From NCBI RefSeq assembly GCF_000379025.1, contig NZ_KB900620.1, forward strand, positions 1-54,701: a DNA stretch of 54,701 nt, given 5' to 3'. Origin of the DNA: Orenia marismortui DSM 5156 (GTDB lineage Bacteria > Bacillota > Halanaerobiia > Halobacteroidales > Halobacteroidaceae). Positions 23,610-31,185 of the stretch are shown here, in pieces (positions within the stretch are counted from its first letter, which is position 1; the number at the start of each line of letters is the position of its first letter). The notes under the pieces are model-generated. The model did not search any database. It saw only the letters and a list, made by a program, of their open reading frames with translations, and was not told the DNA's origin. Position numbers and translations under genes: made by a program.

Positions 23610-23654
23610 TTGAAGAAATGTATTATATAAATAATTTTCAAGTCGATTAAAAAT

Positions 23655-23707
23655 TAAAATATCCGAGAAAGCCCCACCCTTTAACAAGAGCGAGGCTTTC
23701 TCGGATA
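23655..23707 (-). terminator. Terminator of gnd-zwf
   Basis: A 14-bp perfect stem TATCCGAGAAAGCC / GGCTTTCTCGGATA, followed on the minus strand by TTTTAATTTTT, lies 78 bp after the zwf stop. Confidence 0.8.
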
Positions 23708-23784
23708 CAATTCGGTAAAAGCAACTCCCTCTTATACTGTGAACTATATCTATAGTTCACTTTTCTAATATTAAGAAAAAACTA

Positions 23785-25290
23785 TTAAATATCCCACCAT
23801 TTCCGTCCATCTTTTATCAAGAGATCATCAGCTTCTTTAGGGCCATTACTTCCCGCTGGATATTTGGGTAATTTTTTTTGGTTTTCACTCCAAAAATCAG
23901 CTATTTGATCGACAAAATCCCATGAATATTCAACCTCATCCCAACGAGTAAATAAGGTTTGATCACCAACAATCACACTATGCATTAATCTCTCATAAGC
24001 TTCTGGAGAATTAAAACCAACTTGACAATTCTGACAAAAATCCATTTTCACAGGCACAATCTTCTCTTTACTCCCAGGCTCTTTGGCATTAAATTGAAAA
24101 TAGACTCCTTCTTCAGGTTGAATCTTAATTACTAATAAGTTAGGACTTAAATTAGTAGATTTATTTTGATAGGCAGGATGAAAATCAGATTTAAACTCTA
24201 CAATAACTTCTGTTAACTTAGTTGACAACCTTTTACCAGTCTTAATATAAAAAGGAACCCCAGACCACCTTAAATTATTAACAAAGGTTTTTAAGGCCAC
24301 ATAGGTTTCTGTTTTAGAATCAGATGAAACATTCTTTTCATCATGATAAGCAATAACCTCTTCTTTGTCTACCTTCCCTGCCTCATATTGCCCTCTAACA
24401 ACATACTCATCAACATTATCAAATTTAGATAATGATTTCAAAACTTTGATCTTTTCATCTCTTATAGACTCAGTAGTCATATTGGCAGGAGGTTCCATAG
24501 CAGTTAAAGATAATATCTGTAACATATGATTTTGTACCATATCCCTTAAAGCTCCAGATTTTTCATAATAAGCTCCTCTATCTCCAACCCCAACCTTTTC
24601 ATTAGAGATAATTTGAATATTGTCTATATATTTATTATTCCATAATGGTTCAAATAATAAATTAGCAAATCGAATTACCATCATACTTTGCAACATTTCT
24701 TTTCCTAAATAGTGATCAATTCTATAGATATTTTCTTCAGGAAAGACTTTAGTTATCTGTTTATTCAAATCACAAGCAGATTCAAGGTCATAACCAAAGG
24801 GCTTTTCAATAACTACTCTAGACCAAGAATCACCAGAAAAATCAAGCAACTTATATCTATCTAAATTAGTAACGATAGTTCCAAAAAATCTAGGAGGTAC
24901 TGCTAAATAAAATATTCTTCTATTAGGAATATTATATTTATTATCTAAACTATCTAGCAGTTCTTTTAAACCTTTACATCCGTTCTCCTCTAAAATATCA
25001 AAACATTTATAGTAAATTCTTTCTTTTAATGAATTCCAAACCTCTTCTTTGATCTCTCTACTTACAAACTTTTGTAATGAATTATACAAACTCTTTAAGT
25101 ACTCTTCTCGATTATCTATACATCTACCAGTAGCAACTATAGTAAACTCCTCAGGAAGTAAGTCATCTTCCAAGAGATTATAAAAAGCTGGTATCAACTT
25201 ACGATGAGTCAAATCACCTGTACCACCAAATATAATAATTTGACAGGATTCTAACTTACTTTTTCTCAACCTCATGACCCCCAAACTCAT
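23785..25290 (-). CDS. zwf: Glucose-6-phosphate 1-dehydrogenase
   Basis: The enzyme oxidises glucose-6-phosphate to 6-phosphogluconolactone, making NADPH in the oxidative pentose phosphate pathway. The 501-residue frame has the nucleotide-binding IIFGGTGDLTHRKLIPAFYN near the N-terminus and the substrate-binding RIDHYLGKEMLQ signature (about 190), then YIKTGKRL. Length is normal. The start overlaps the end of gnd by 35 nt; ATG at 25290 or the in-frame ATG at 25275 are both possible. Translational coupling to gnd is likely, and both share a Fur/PerR-like box upstream of gnd. Confidence 0.97.
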   Translation of the reverse strand: MSLGVMRLRKSKLESCQIIIFGGTGDLTHRKLIPAFYNLLEDDLLPEEFTIVATGRCIDNREEYLKSLYNSLQKFVSREIKEEVWNSLKERIYYKCFDILEENGCKGLKELLDSLDNKYNIPNRRIFYLAVPPRFFGTIVTNLDRYKLLDFSGDSWSRVVIEKPFGYDLESACDLNKQITKVFPEENIYRIDHYLGKEMLQSMMVIRFANLLFEPLWNNKYIDNIQIISNEKVGVGDRGAYYEKSGALRDMVQNHMLQILSLTAMEPPANMTTESIRDEKIKVLKSLSKFDNVDEYVVRGQYEAGKVDKEEVIAYHDEKNVSSDSKTETYVALKTFVNNLRWSGVPFYIKTGKRLSTKLTEVIVEFKSDFHPAYQNKSTNLSPNLLVIKIQPEEGVYFQFNAKEPGSKEKIVPVKMDFCQNCQVGFNSPEAYERLMHSVIVGDQTLFTRWDEVEYSWDFVDQIADFWSENQKKLPKYPAGSNGPKEADDLLIKDGRKWWDI

Positions 25291-26152
25291 TTCTTAATGC
25301 TGCAATAACCTTACCTGAAAAAGTATCCTGCTGTTGAGAACGATATCTTACAAATAAAGAATTAGTAATTATAGGTGCTGGAACCTTAAGTTTCAGAGCT
25401 TCCTCTACTGTCCATAATCCTTCACCAGAAGAATTTATCACACCTTTTATACTATCTAATTGAGGATCCTTACTAAAAGCATTTTGAGTTAATTCCATCA
25501 ACCAGCTTCTAATTACAGACCCATGATTCCAAACCCGGGCTATCTCTTTATAATCAAGTTTAAAATCACTGGCATCCATAATTTCAAATCCTTCTCCAAT
25601 TGCTTGTAAGATACCATATTCAATGCCATTATGAACCATTTTAACAAAATGACCACTACCTGTTGGCCCTGTATGTAAATATCCCTTTTCTACATTTACA
25701 TCTCGAAAGACATCTTCTAAATAATCAAAGACCTCATCTTCTGCTCCTATCATCATACATGCTCCATTTCTAGCACCTTCAACTCCTCCACTGGTTCCAG
25801 CATCAACCAAATGTATTCCTTTTTTCTTAAGAAAATTATTCCTTCTTAGAGTGTTATTAAAATTAGAGTTACCACCATCTATAATAATATCTTCTTTATC
25901 TAAAAGTGATGCTAAAACTTCAATAGTATTATCTACAGGATCTCCAGCAGGAATCATCATCCAGATAACCTTTCTTCCTAACAGACTAGTTACCATTTCT
26001 TCTAAGTCTTTAACACCTTTAACTCCTTCTTGCTCAGCTACTTCTACACTTTCAGAACTTCTATCATAACCAATTACCTCATGCCCATGATCCACTAAAT
26101 TTAATGCTAAATTCCTACCCATCTTTCCTAATCCAATAACTCCTATTTTCAT
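25256..26152 (-). CDS. gnd: 6-phosphogluconate dehydrogenase, decarboxylating (short GndA type)
   Basis: The 298-residue protein has the Rossmann motif GVIGLGKMGRNLALNL, DGGNSNFNNT, the substrate-binding GTSGGVEGARNGACMM and catalytic HFVKMVHNGIEYG. It converts 6-phosphogluconate to ribulose-5-phosphate and CO2 with NAD(P)H. It belongs to the short (about 300 residues), often NAD-dependent class seen in many Firmicutes, not the 470-residue dimeric class. The lactonase gene is not nearby. It is followed by the overlapping zwf. The upstream element at 26241-26255 may place the pair under redox control. Confidence 0.95.
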   Translation of the reverse strand: MKIGVIGLGKMGRNLALNLVDHGHEVIGYDRSSESVEVAEQEGVKGVKDLEEMVTSLLGRKVIWMMIPAGDPVDNTIEVLASLLDKEDIIIDGGNSNFNNTLRRNNFLKKKGIHLVDAGTSGGVEGARNGACMMIGAEDEVFDYLEDVFRDVNVEKGYLHTGPTGSGHFVKMVHNGIEYGILQAIGEGFEIMDASDFKLDYKEIARVWNHGSVIRSWLMELTQNAFSKDPQLDSIKGVINSSGEGLWTVEEALKLKVPAPIITNSLFVRYRSQQQDTFSGKVIAALRNEFGGHEVEKK

Positions 26153-26240
26153 GGTCTCATCTCCTTATTGATTTTATTTAATCTAAATTTATATATTATT
26201 ATTTATACCTTTTTATAATATATTCTATCCATAATACTAA

Positions 26241-26255
26241 TAGTAATCACTACTA
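26241..26255 (-). promoter_or_regulatory. Fur/PerR-like operator upstream of gnd-zwf
   Basis: TAGTAAT-C-ACTACTA is a 7-1-7 inverted repeat with one mismatch, the layout of Fur-superfamily boxes. A related site in the same flanking context (minus AATAATAGTAGT) lies in the NADH oxidase promoter at 35018-35032. PerR is the most plausible binder given the redox genes, but the regulator is not in this window. Confidence 0.55.
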
Positions 26256-26294
26256 TTATTTTACTATAAAAAATAAATTTTTCCTGCATATATA

Positions 26295-26332
26295 AAAATA
26301 AAGCATATCCTATATAGGATATGCTTTATTTA
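26295..26332 (-). terminator. Terminator after the alpha-amylase-type gene
   Basis: A 34-bp perfect palindrome centred on CCTATATAGG, with arms AATAAAGCATATCC, and T-rich flanks on both strands, 14 bp past the stop at 26346. Confidence 0.75.
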
Positions 26333-26345
26333 AAGATTTTAACTA

Positions 26346-28439
26346 TTAATTTATCACTAAATTATTATCCTTAACTTTTAATATTAAAGTTCCATAAGCT
26401 TTTAATTCTATAGAATCTGAGGCTTTATATTTGGAATCATTTATTAATTCAAGTACATCAGAAGATGCACTAATAATTTTCTTATCTGATGATAAGTTAT
26501 GAATTACATATAGATTATACTCTTGATCTCCACCACTTACTTTATAAGCATAAGTTCTAGCAGAAGTATCTATCTTTTCGTAGTTACCTGTAGAAAAGAT
26601 GGGATTCTCTTTTCTAATCTTTATCATTTCTTTGTAATGCTCAAAAATACTACCTTCCACACCTTTTTGTTCTTCTAATGAAATCCCATCATTAGCTTCA
26701 GTATATTTCATCTTATTATAAAAATTACTTTTTGCCATTATTGTCATACCTTCACCTTCTGCATCAGCATACCAATCAAAAGGCTCTCTGATATTATCAT
26801 CTGGTTTAGCTCCCATTTGTCCAAGTTCTTCACCATAATATAAAAATGGTGTTCCTGGTAATGTTAATAATAAAGAAGAAGCTAATTTCATTTTTTCCTT
26901 ATTTTCTACTAAGTCATGAGCCACTCTATTTTGATCATGATTTCTTAGGAAAGTAGCATCAATAAAATCTTTAGAATACCTACTATAACGATTATGAATA
27001 TACTCTATATCACCCAGAATATCTCTTGGCTCACCATTAACCATTCTTATTATTTGATCAGCTAAGCTAAAGTTAAATGATGCATCTAAATCTTCAAAAA
27101 ATTGTGCCATCTCATCAGTTTCTGTCCAGTTTTCACCTACTAAGAATGCTTCTGGATTTACTTTTTTAACAGCAGAATTAAATTCTTGCCACCAATTATG
27201 AGTTACATCTCCATCCTCATCTATATGCAAAGCAGCATCTAATCTAAATCCATCTACTCCATCAGAAAAATCTCCATCCTGATTAGGGTCTAACCAAAAC
27301 TTAGCTATTTTCTTCATCTCTTCCCTTACTTTATGGTTTCTAAGATTTAAATCAGGCATTCCACTCCAGAAAGTTCCATAATAATATTCTGGGGTAGAAA
27401 CCTTATGCCAAACCATTTGCCCCCATGGACCTTTTTCATAAATATCATCAAATTGGTCTCTCCAAACATAATAATCTGTATATTCATTCTCCTCTTCTTT
27501 TGAAGCTGCTTCAAACCAAGGATGTTTATCACCAGTATGATTTATAACTAAATCCATAATTACTTTTATTCCATTCTCATGAGCCGCTCTTAAAAATTCT
27601 TGAAACTCTTCTATTGTTCCATAATCTTCATTAGTATCATAATAATCTACTACATCATAACTATGATAGCTAGGAGAAGAATTAATAGGCATCAACCATA
27701 ATGCATCTACACCTAAGTCTTTTAAATATGGTATCTTTTCTTTTAATCCAACAAAGTCACCAACACCATCATTATTTCCATCATAAAAACTTCTCACGAA
27801 AATCTCATAGAAAACAGCCTTTCTAGGCCAATCAGGTGCTTCCCAATTATTGGTGTTTCCTAATTTTTTAAAGGTAATGACTTCTGTAGAAGTACTATCT
27901 TCATTATTTTTAGCCTCTATTTTATAATAATAGGTCTTTCCTGCTTTTAAATTGCTTATTTCTAAACCTTCATTATCATAATCAATATTTTGCTCTTTAA
28001 CTGTTAAATCATTTGAATCTTCTCCCAAATAAAAACTCACTTTATTATATGAATTCGTTTTAAACAGGAATTTAACTGTATTATCATCAATATCTATATA
28101 TTCTTTTTCACCAACTATAACTGCTGTATCTTTCTTCTTTAATTCTAAAACTAAAGTTGATTCTTTTTCTCTTAATACAATATTTTTAGTCAATGTATCA
28201 TATCCAACTTTAGAGATTGTTACTTCATAATCAGGCTTAGTAATATTAAAAGTAATTACTCCATTAGAATTAGTTTGCTTAGCATTAAGACCATCTAAAC
28301 TCACTTTTGCCTGCTCTACACTTTCACCAAATTGATTTTCTACCTTAATAGATAACTTTCCTTGTGTTAACTGATCATTACAAGCAGTTAAGACAGAGAT
28401 AGTAGCTATTAATAAAAATAACAGTATCTTCTTCTTCAT
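26346..28439 (-). CDS. Alpha-amylase family (GH13) lipoprotein
   Basis: The 697-residue secreted lipoprotein has signal peptide and lipobox SVLTAC (Cys20). A carboxypeptidase-regulatory/PEGA-like beta domain (about 28-100) and a fibronectin-III-like domain (about 105-190) come next, then a GH13 barrel with region I DLVINH (296-301), region II GFRLDAALH (nucleophile Asp401), region III GENWTE (Glu436) and region IV FLRNHDQ (Asp502). It likely hydrolyses alpha-1,4 glucans outside the cytoplasm, anchored to a membrane. The exact specificity (amylase, cyclomaltodextrinase or neopullulanase) cannot be read. It is a single gene with its own promoter and a LacI-type operator. Confidence 0.93.
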   Translation of the reverse strand: MKKKILLFLLIATISVLTACNDQLTQGKLSIKVENQFGESVEQAKVSLDGLNAKQTNSNGVITFNITKPDYEVTISKVGYDTLTKNIVLREKESTLVLELKKKDTAVIVGEKEYIDIDDNTVKFLFKTNSYNKVSFYLGEDSNDLTVKEQNIDYDNEGLEISNLKAGKTYYYKIEAKNNEDSTSTEVITFKKLGNTNNWEAPDWPRKAVFYEIFVRSFYDGNNDGVGDFVGLKEKIPYLKDLGVDALWLMPINSSPSYHSYDVVDYYDTNEDYGTIEEFQEFLRAAHENGIKVIMDLVINHTGDKHPWFEAASKEEENEYTDYYVWRDQFDDIYEKGPWGQMVWHKVSTPEYYYGTFWSGMPDLNLRNHKVREEMKKIAKFWLDPNQDGDFSDGVDGFRLDAALHIDEDGDVTHNWWQEFNSAVKKVNPEAFLVGENWTETDEMAQFFEDLDASFNFSLADQIIRMVNGEPRDILGDIEYIHNRYSRYSKDFIDATFLRNHDQNRVAHDLVENKEKMKLASSLLLTLPGTPFLYYGEELGQMGAKPDDNIREPFDWYADAEGEGMTIMAKSNFYNKMKYTEANDGISLEEQKGVEGSIFEHYKEMIKIRKENPIFSTGNYEKIDTSARTYAYKVSGGDQEYNLYVIHNLSSDKKIISASSDVLELINDSKYKASDSIELKAYGTLILKVKDNNLVIN

Positions 28440-28484
28440 CTGTTAGCCTCCTATAATTTTAATAATTCTTCAATACTTCAATAT

Positions 28485-28513
28485 ATTATATTCTATAAAA
28501 AAGAAGCGCTTCC
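28485..28513 (-). promoter_or_regulatory. Promoter and GAAGCGCTTC operator of the amylase gene
   Basis: A -10 TATAAT (28485-28490) lies 46 bp before the ATG. The -35 position falls in the palindrome GAAGCGCTTC (28503-28512), typical of LacI/CcpA-family operators. Overlap with -35 suggests repression, either catabolite control or an oligosaccharide-responsive repressor. Confidence 0.65.
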
Positions 28514-28529
28514 TTTTTATAAATGTTAA

Positions 28530-28562
28530 AATAAAAAGCTTCTGTTAAACAGAAGCTTTTTT
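28530..28562. terminator. Bidirectional-looking terminator
   Basis: AAAAAGCTTCTG-TTAAA-CAGAAGCTTTTTTT between the phosphatase gene and the amylase promoter. T-runs are present on both strands. On the minus strand it would end transcripts of the IMPase-family gene. Confidence 0.75.
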
Positions 28563-28637
28563 TATCCATTATAAGCATAAAATTATATCTATCCACTTTT
28601 AGCATAAAATTAAAATGTATATTTATAGAAAAATATT

Positions 28638-28722
28638 GCGACAGTTTCGGAGTTAGGCGTTAGGAGATAGGATATAGAAAGATCTTACTAACTCCTATGA
28701 CCTAGCACCTAAAAGTGTCGCA
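28638..28722. repeat. Miniature palindromic repeat with TGCGACA ends
   Basis: About 85 bp bounded by TGCGACA and, inverted, TGTCGCA. Inside are GTTAGGAGATAGGATATAG and its near-inverse TTACTAACTCCTATGACC. The inner words recur at 39428-39510. It looks like a MITE or REP-like hairpin; no gene. Confidence 0.55.
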
Positions 28723-28789
28723 TTATACCCATTAAATTTCACTTTAAATTCAAGTTCTTGTATAAACTAGTAAACTAGGTATTTTAAAA

Positions 28790-29566
28790 TTAATCTATAA
28801 GTTTTAATTCTTGATTTAATATATCGACTATATCTTTATTTCCTACAATAACTGTTATTCCTTTTTCTTTTTCATCAAACATAACTTTACCACCAGCCTC
28901 TTCAATTATTAGTAGACCAGCACCTATATCCCATAGATTTAATTTTCCTTCCCAGTAACCATCAAAGACCCCTGCCGCTACATTACACAGATCAAAAGCT
29001 GCGCTTCCAGTTCTTCTAATTCCTCTGACTTTAGTTGCTATTTTAGTGAAATTATCGACATTATTATCAGAATCACTTGCACGATCATAAGGAAATCCTG
29101 TGGCTAAGACTGATTCTCTCAAACACTTAGCATTGCCAACCTTGATCTTATTATCATTTAAAAATGCCCCTTCTCCTTTTATAGCAGAATACATGTAATT
29201 TAAAGTTGGAACATACACTAACCCCAAAACTGTTTCTCCCTTAAATTGTAAAGCAATAGAGATACAGAAAGCAAAAAATCCACTAGCATAATTGGTAGTT
29301 CCATCAATAGGGTCTATCACCCATAAATAATTAGATTCTTTTCTATCAACTCCACTCTCTTCTGATAAGATAGAATGCTCTGGATAACTGTCTTTAATCT
29401 TTTCAATTAATATCTTCTCTGATAATTCATCAACCTCTGTTACAAGATCTATCTCATCTCCTTTTATATTTATTTCTATATCTGAATTCATCTTTTCAAG
29501 TTGAATCTTACCTACCTCTTTTGACCATGATTTTACCTGAGATAATACTTTCTCCAAATTTAACAA
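28790..29566 (-). CDS. suhB: Inositol monophosphatase family protein
   Basis: The 258-residue Mg-dependent phosphatase has the metal-site LSEESG (Glu69, Glu70), the signature DPIDGTTN (85-92) and the C-terminal WDIGAGLLIIEEAGG. Length is normal for the SuhB/IMPase family. Substrates in the family include inositol-1-phosphate, fructose-1,6-bisphosphate and other sugar phosphates, and sequence alone does not settle which. It is a single gene with a good AGGAGG site. Neighbours deal with sugar metabolism, which fits a sugar-phosphatase role. Confidence 0.9.
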   Translation of the reverse strand: MLNLEKVLSQVKSWSKEVGKIQLEKMNSDIEINIKGDEIDLVTEVDELSEKILIEKIKDSYPEHSILSEESGVDRKESNYLWVIDPIDGTTNYASGFFAFCISIALQFKGETVLGLVYVPTLNYMYSAIKGEGAFLNDNKIKVGNAKCLRESVLATGFPYDRASDSDNNVDNFTKIATKVRGIRRTGSAAFDLCNVAAGVFDGYWEGKLNLWDIGAGLLIIEEAGGKVMFDEKEKGITVIVGNKDIVDILNQELKLID

Positions 29567-29705
29567 TGCTATTCCTCCTTAATAAACTCTGTAATTACTA
29601 CTAAACTATTATAATCCCCTCTTTATAATGATAGTTAAATTTATCACTAGTAAAACCTCATTATAATATTACCTTATTTTAATTTATTATCCTGCAATAA
29701 TCAAT

Positions 29706-29737
29706 TAAAAGCATACTTCTTTTTGAAGTATGCTTTT
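29706..29737 (-). terminator. Terminator of the PLD/PhnD-like operon
   Basis: AAAAGCATACTTC-TTTT-GAAGTATGCTTTT, a 13-bp stem with T-runs, 7 bp after the stop codon. Confidence 0.85.
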
Positions 29738-29742
29738 AATTT

Positions 29743-31161
29743 CTACTCAAGCTCAAATTCTCTTAACTGCTCATATTCAGCTGTAATTGCAGTTGTTAAT
29801 CCAAACTCTTCTTTATATTCATTATAAGTTTTAATCATAGTCTTTCTTAACTTATCCACAAATTGTCGATCATTGTATAACTCTTTTTTGATACTATGTG
29901 GATTATTAGGTATTTCAGGCATTGCGTCATCCATCCGTAACCACTTAACACTATCTCTCATTCTCTCTAATTGCTCTTCAGTTTCAAGAACTACACCAGC
30001 TTTTTTCGTATACCACTGGAACTGATATAATGGAGTAGTAGTCATTACAAAATCGCCACAAAATCCAGCATCAGCCTCTCCTTTAGCAACTCTTAGCAAT
30101 ACCTCTTGATGACCAAATCCAGTCTCTACATTGGCATCCTCTTCAATATCTATATCATAAAACTTCTTCAAAAAGTACTTCTGATATCTATAACCTGATT
30201 CAGAATATTCACTTCTAGCATAAATCGTCTTTCCTCTTAAATCTTCAAAAGAATTAATCCCTGAATTTCTATTAACTATAATAATTCCTGAATAGCTTGT
30301 ACTATTATCAACTTTATTTACTGTCTTTGCAAAAGCCTTCATAAAGGTTCCATTCTTGTTTGCTGAAATAAAATCTCCAGGAGAGCTCTCTACAGCATCA
30401 TATTTTCCAGCATTAACATCATCAATAAATGTTTTTCTATAGACAGGTACTACTTTTATCCCATCATAACCTTTAGCAAATAATTCATCTTTCATATTAC
30501 TCCATATCTGCCCTTCTAAAACTTTTTTGATATTATCATCAAAAAATAACAATCCATATACAAAAGGATTACTAGGATTACTAGGAGCCTTATCTACCTT
30601 GATAGTTCTTTCTGACAAATATGAACTATGTAAATAATAATAAGGCCCATTCTCTAAATTTCCATCTTTCAGAAATTGCTTTTGTATGTTAGCTACTGTT
30701 TGTCCTTCAGAATTAGCATACTTTACTGTATACTTGTATTTTTTGACTGGAGTTAGTCCGTCCATAGATAACTTAACCTTATACCAGATCGGATTGCTAG
30801 TATCCACAACTTCAACTAAAGCGTTTTGGAACAGCACACCTACTGGCTGCAAATCTGTTCCTTGATTCTGACGAATATTTAAAGCAAAAGCCTTTACTCT
30901 CTTTAAACCTAGTCCCATCCTATCAGCTGACATAGCTTGACGAAGGCTATTTATTTGAACATCATATTGCTTGTTCTTATAATCAAGCCTTAGTAATTTA
31001 TCATTAACATTAGATAATTTTGCTTTGGTATTTTCTAATTTGCCAGATAATGATGCTTGATCAGACTCAACCACTTTATATTGTTGAAATAAATAAAACA
31101 TTCCTCCAATTAAAAACCCCAATAAAAGTATAATTAATAGATTACTTACTTTATTATTCAA
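29743..31161 (-). CDS. Membrane-anchored PhnD-like binding protein
   Basis: The start is placed at the TTG (31159-31161), 6 nt after AAGGGGTG, giving 472 residues. An N-terminal membrane segment (LLIILLLGFLIGGMFYLF) is followed by a coiled coil (about 30-85), a beta-rich region, and a C-terminal PhnD/transferrin-like binding domain with YSGIIIVNRNSGINSFEDLR, GKTIYARSEYSESGY and ADAGFCGDFVMTT. PhnD-type domains bind phosphonate or other small oxyanions. Here there is no ABC transporter beside it; instead it follows, by 24 bp, a PLD-fold membrane protein. A sensing or ligand-binding role for that partner is inferred. Confidence 0.75.
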   Translation of the reverse strand: MNNKVSNLLIILLLGFLIGGMFYLFQQYKVVESDQASLSGKLENTKAKLSNVNDKLLRLDYKNKQYDVQINSLRQAMSADRMGLGLKRVKAFALNIRQNQGTDLQPVGVLFQNALVEVVDTSNPIWYKVKLSMDGLTPVKKYKYTVKYANSEGQTVANIQKQFLKDGNLENGPYYYLHSSYLSERTIKVDKAPSNPSNPFVYGLLFFDDNIKKVLEGQIWSNMKDELFAKGYDGIKVVPVYRKTFIDDVNAGKYDAVESSPGDFISANKNGTFMKAFAKTVNKVDNSTSYSGIIIVNRNSGINSFEDLRGKTIYARSEYSESGYRYQKYFLKKFYDIDIEEDANVETGFGHQEVLLRVAKGEADAGFCGDFVMTTTPLYQFQWYTKKAGVVLETEEQLERMRDSVKWLRMDDAMPEIPNNPHSIKKELYNDRQFVDKLRKTMIKTYNEYKEEFGLTTAITAEYEQLREFELE

Positions 31162-31185
31162 AAATACCACCCCTTAAATAATTTA

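Larger units (their letters stand above)
21613..23640 (-). mobile_element. IS200/IS605-family element with tnpA and tnpB
   Basis: The element carries a Y1 transposase gene (tnpA), tnpB and a long conserved right end. Right end: minus-strand GGGCGGGGAGGATGTCAAC finishing near 21613. Left end: subterminal palindrome TACGAA-AGGAG-TTCGTA (23593-23609), the hairpin type that TnpA recognises in single-stranded DNA. There are no terminal inverted repeats, as expected. It sits between the beta-barrel gene and the zwf terminator. The exact boundaries are inferred. Confidence 0.85.

Noticed and set aside
25851-26069. Plus-strand frame of 72 codons in gnd
   Set aside because: Antisense shadow of the well-supported gnd gene.
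27347-27532. Second minus-strand frame inside the amylase gene
   Set aside because: Overlaps conserved GH13 sequence in another frame; no start signal.
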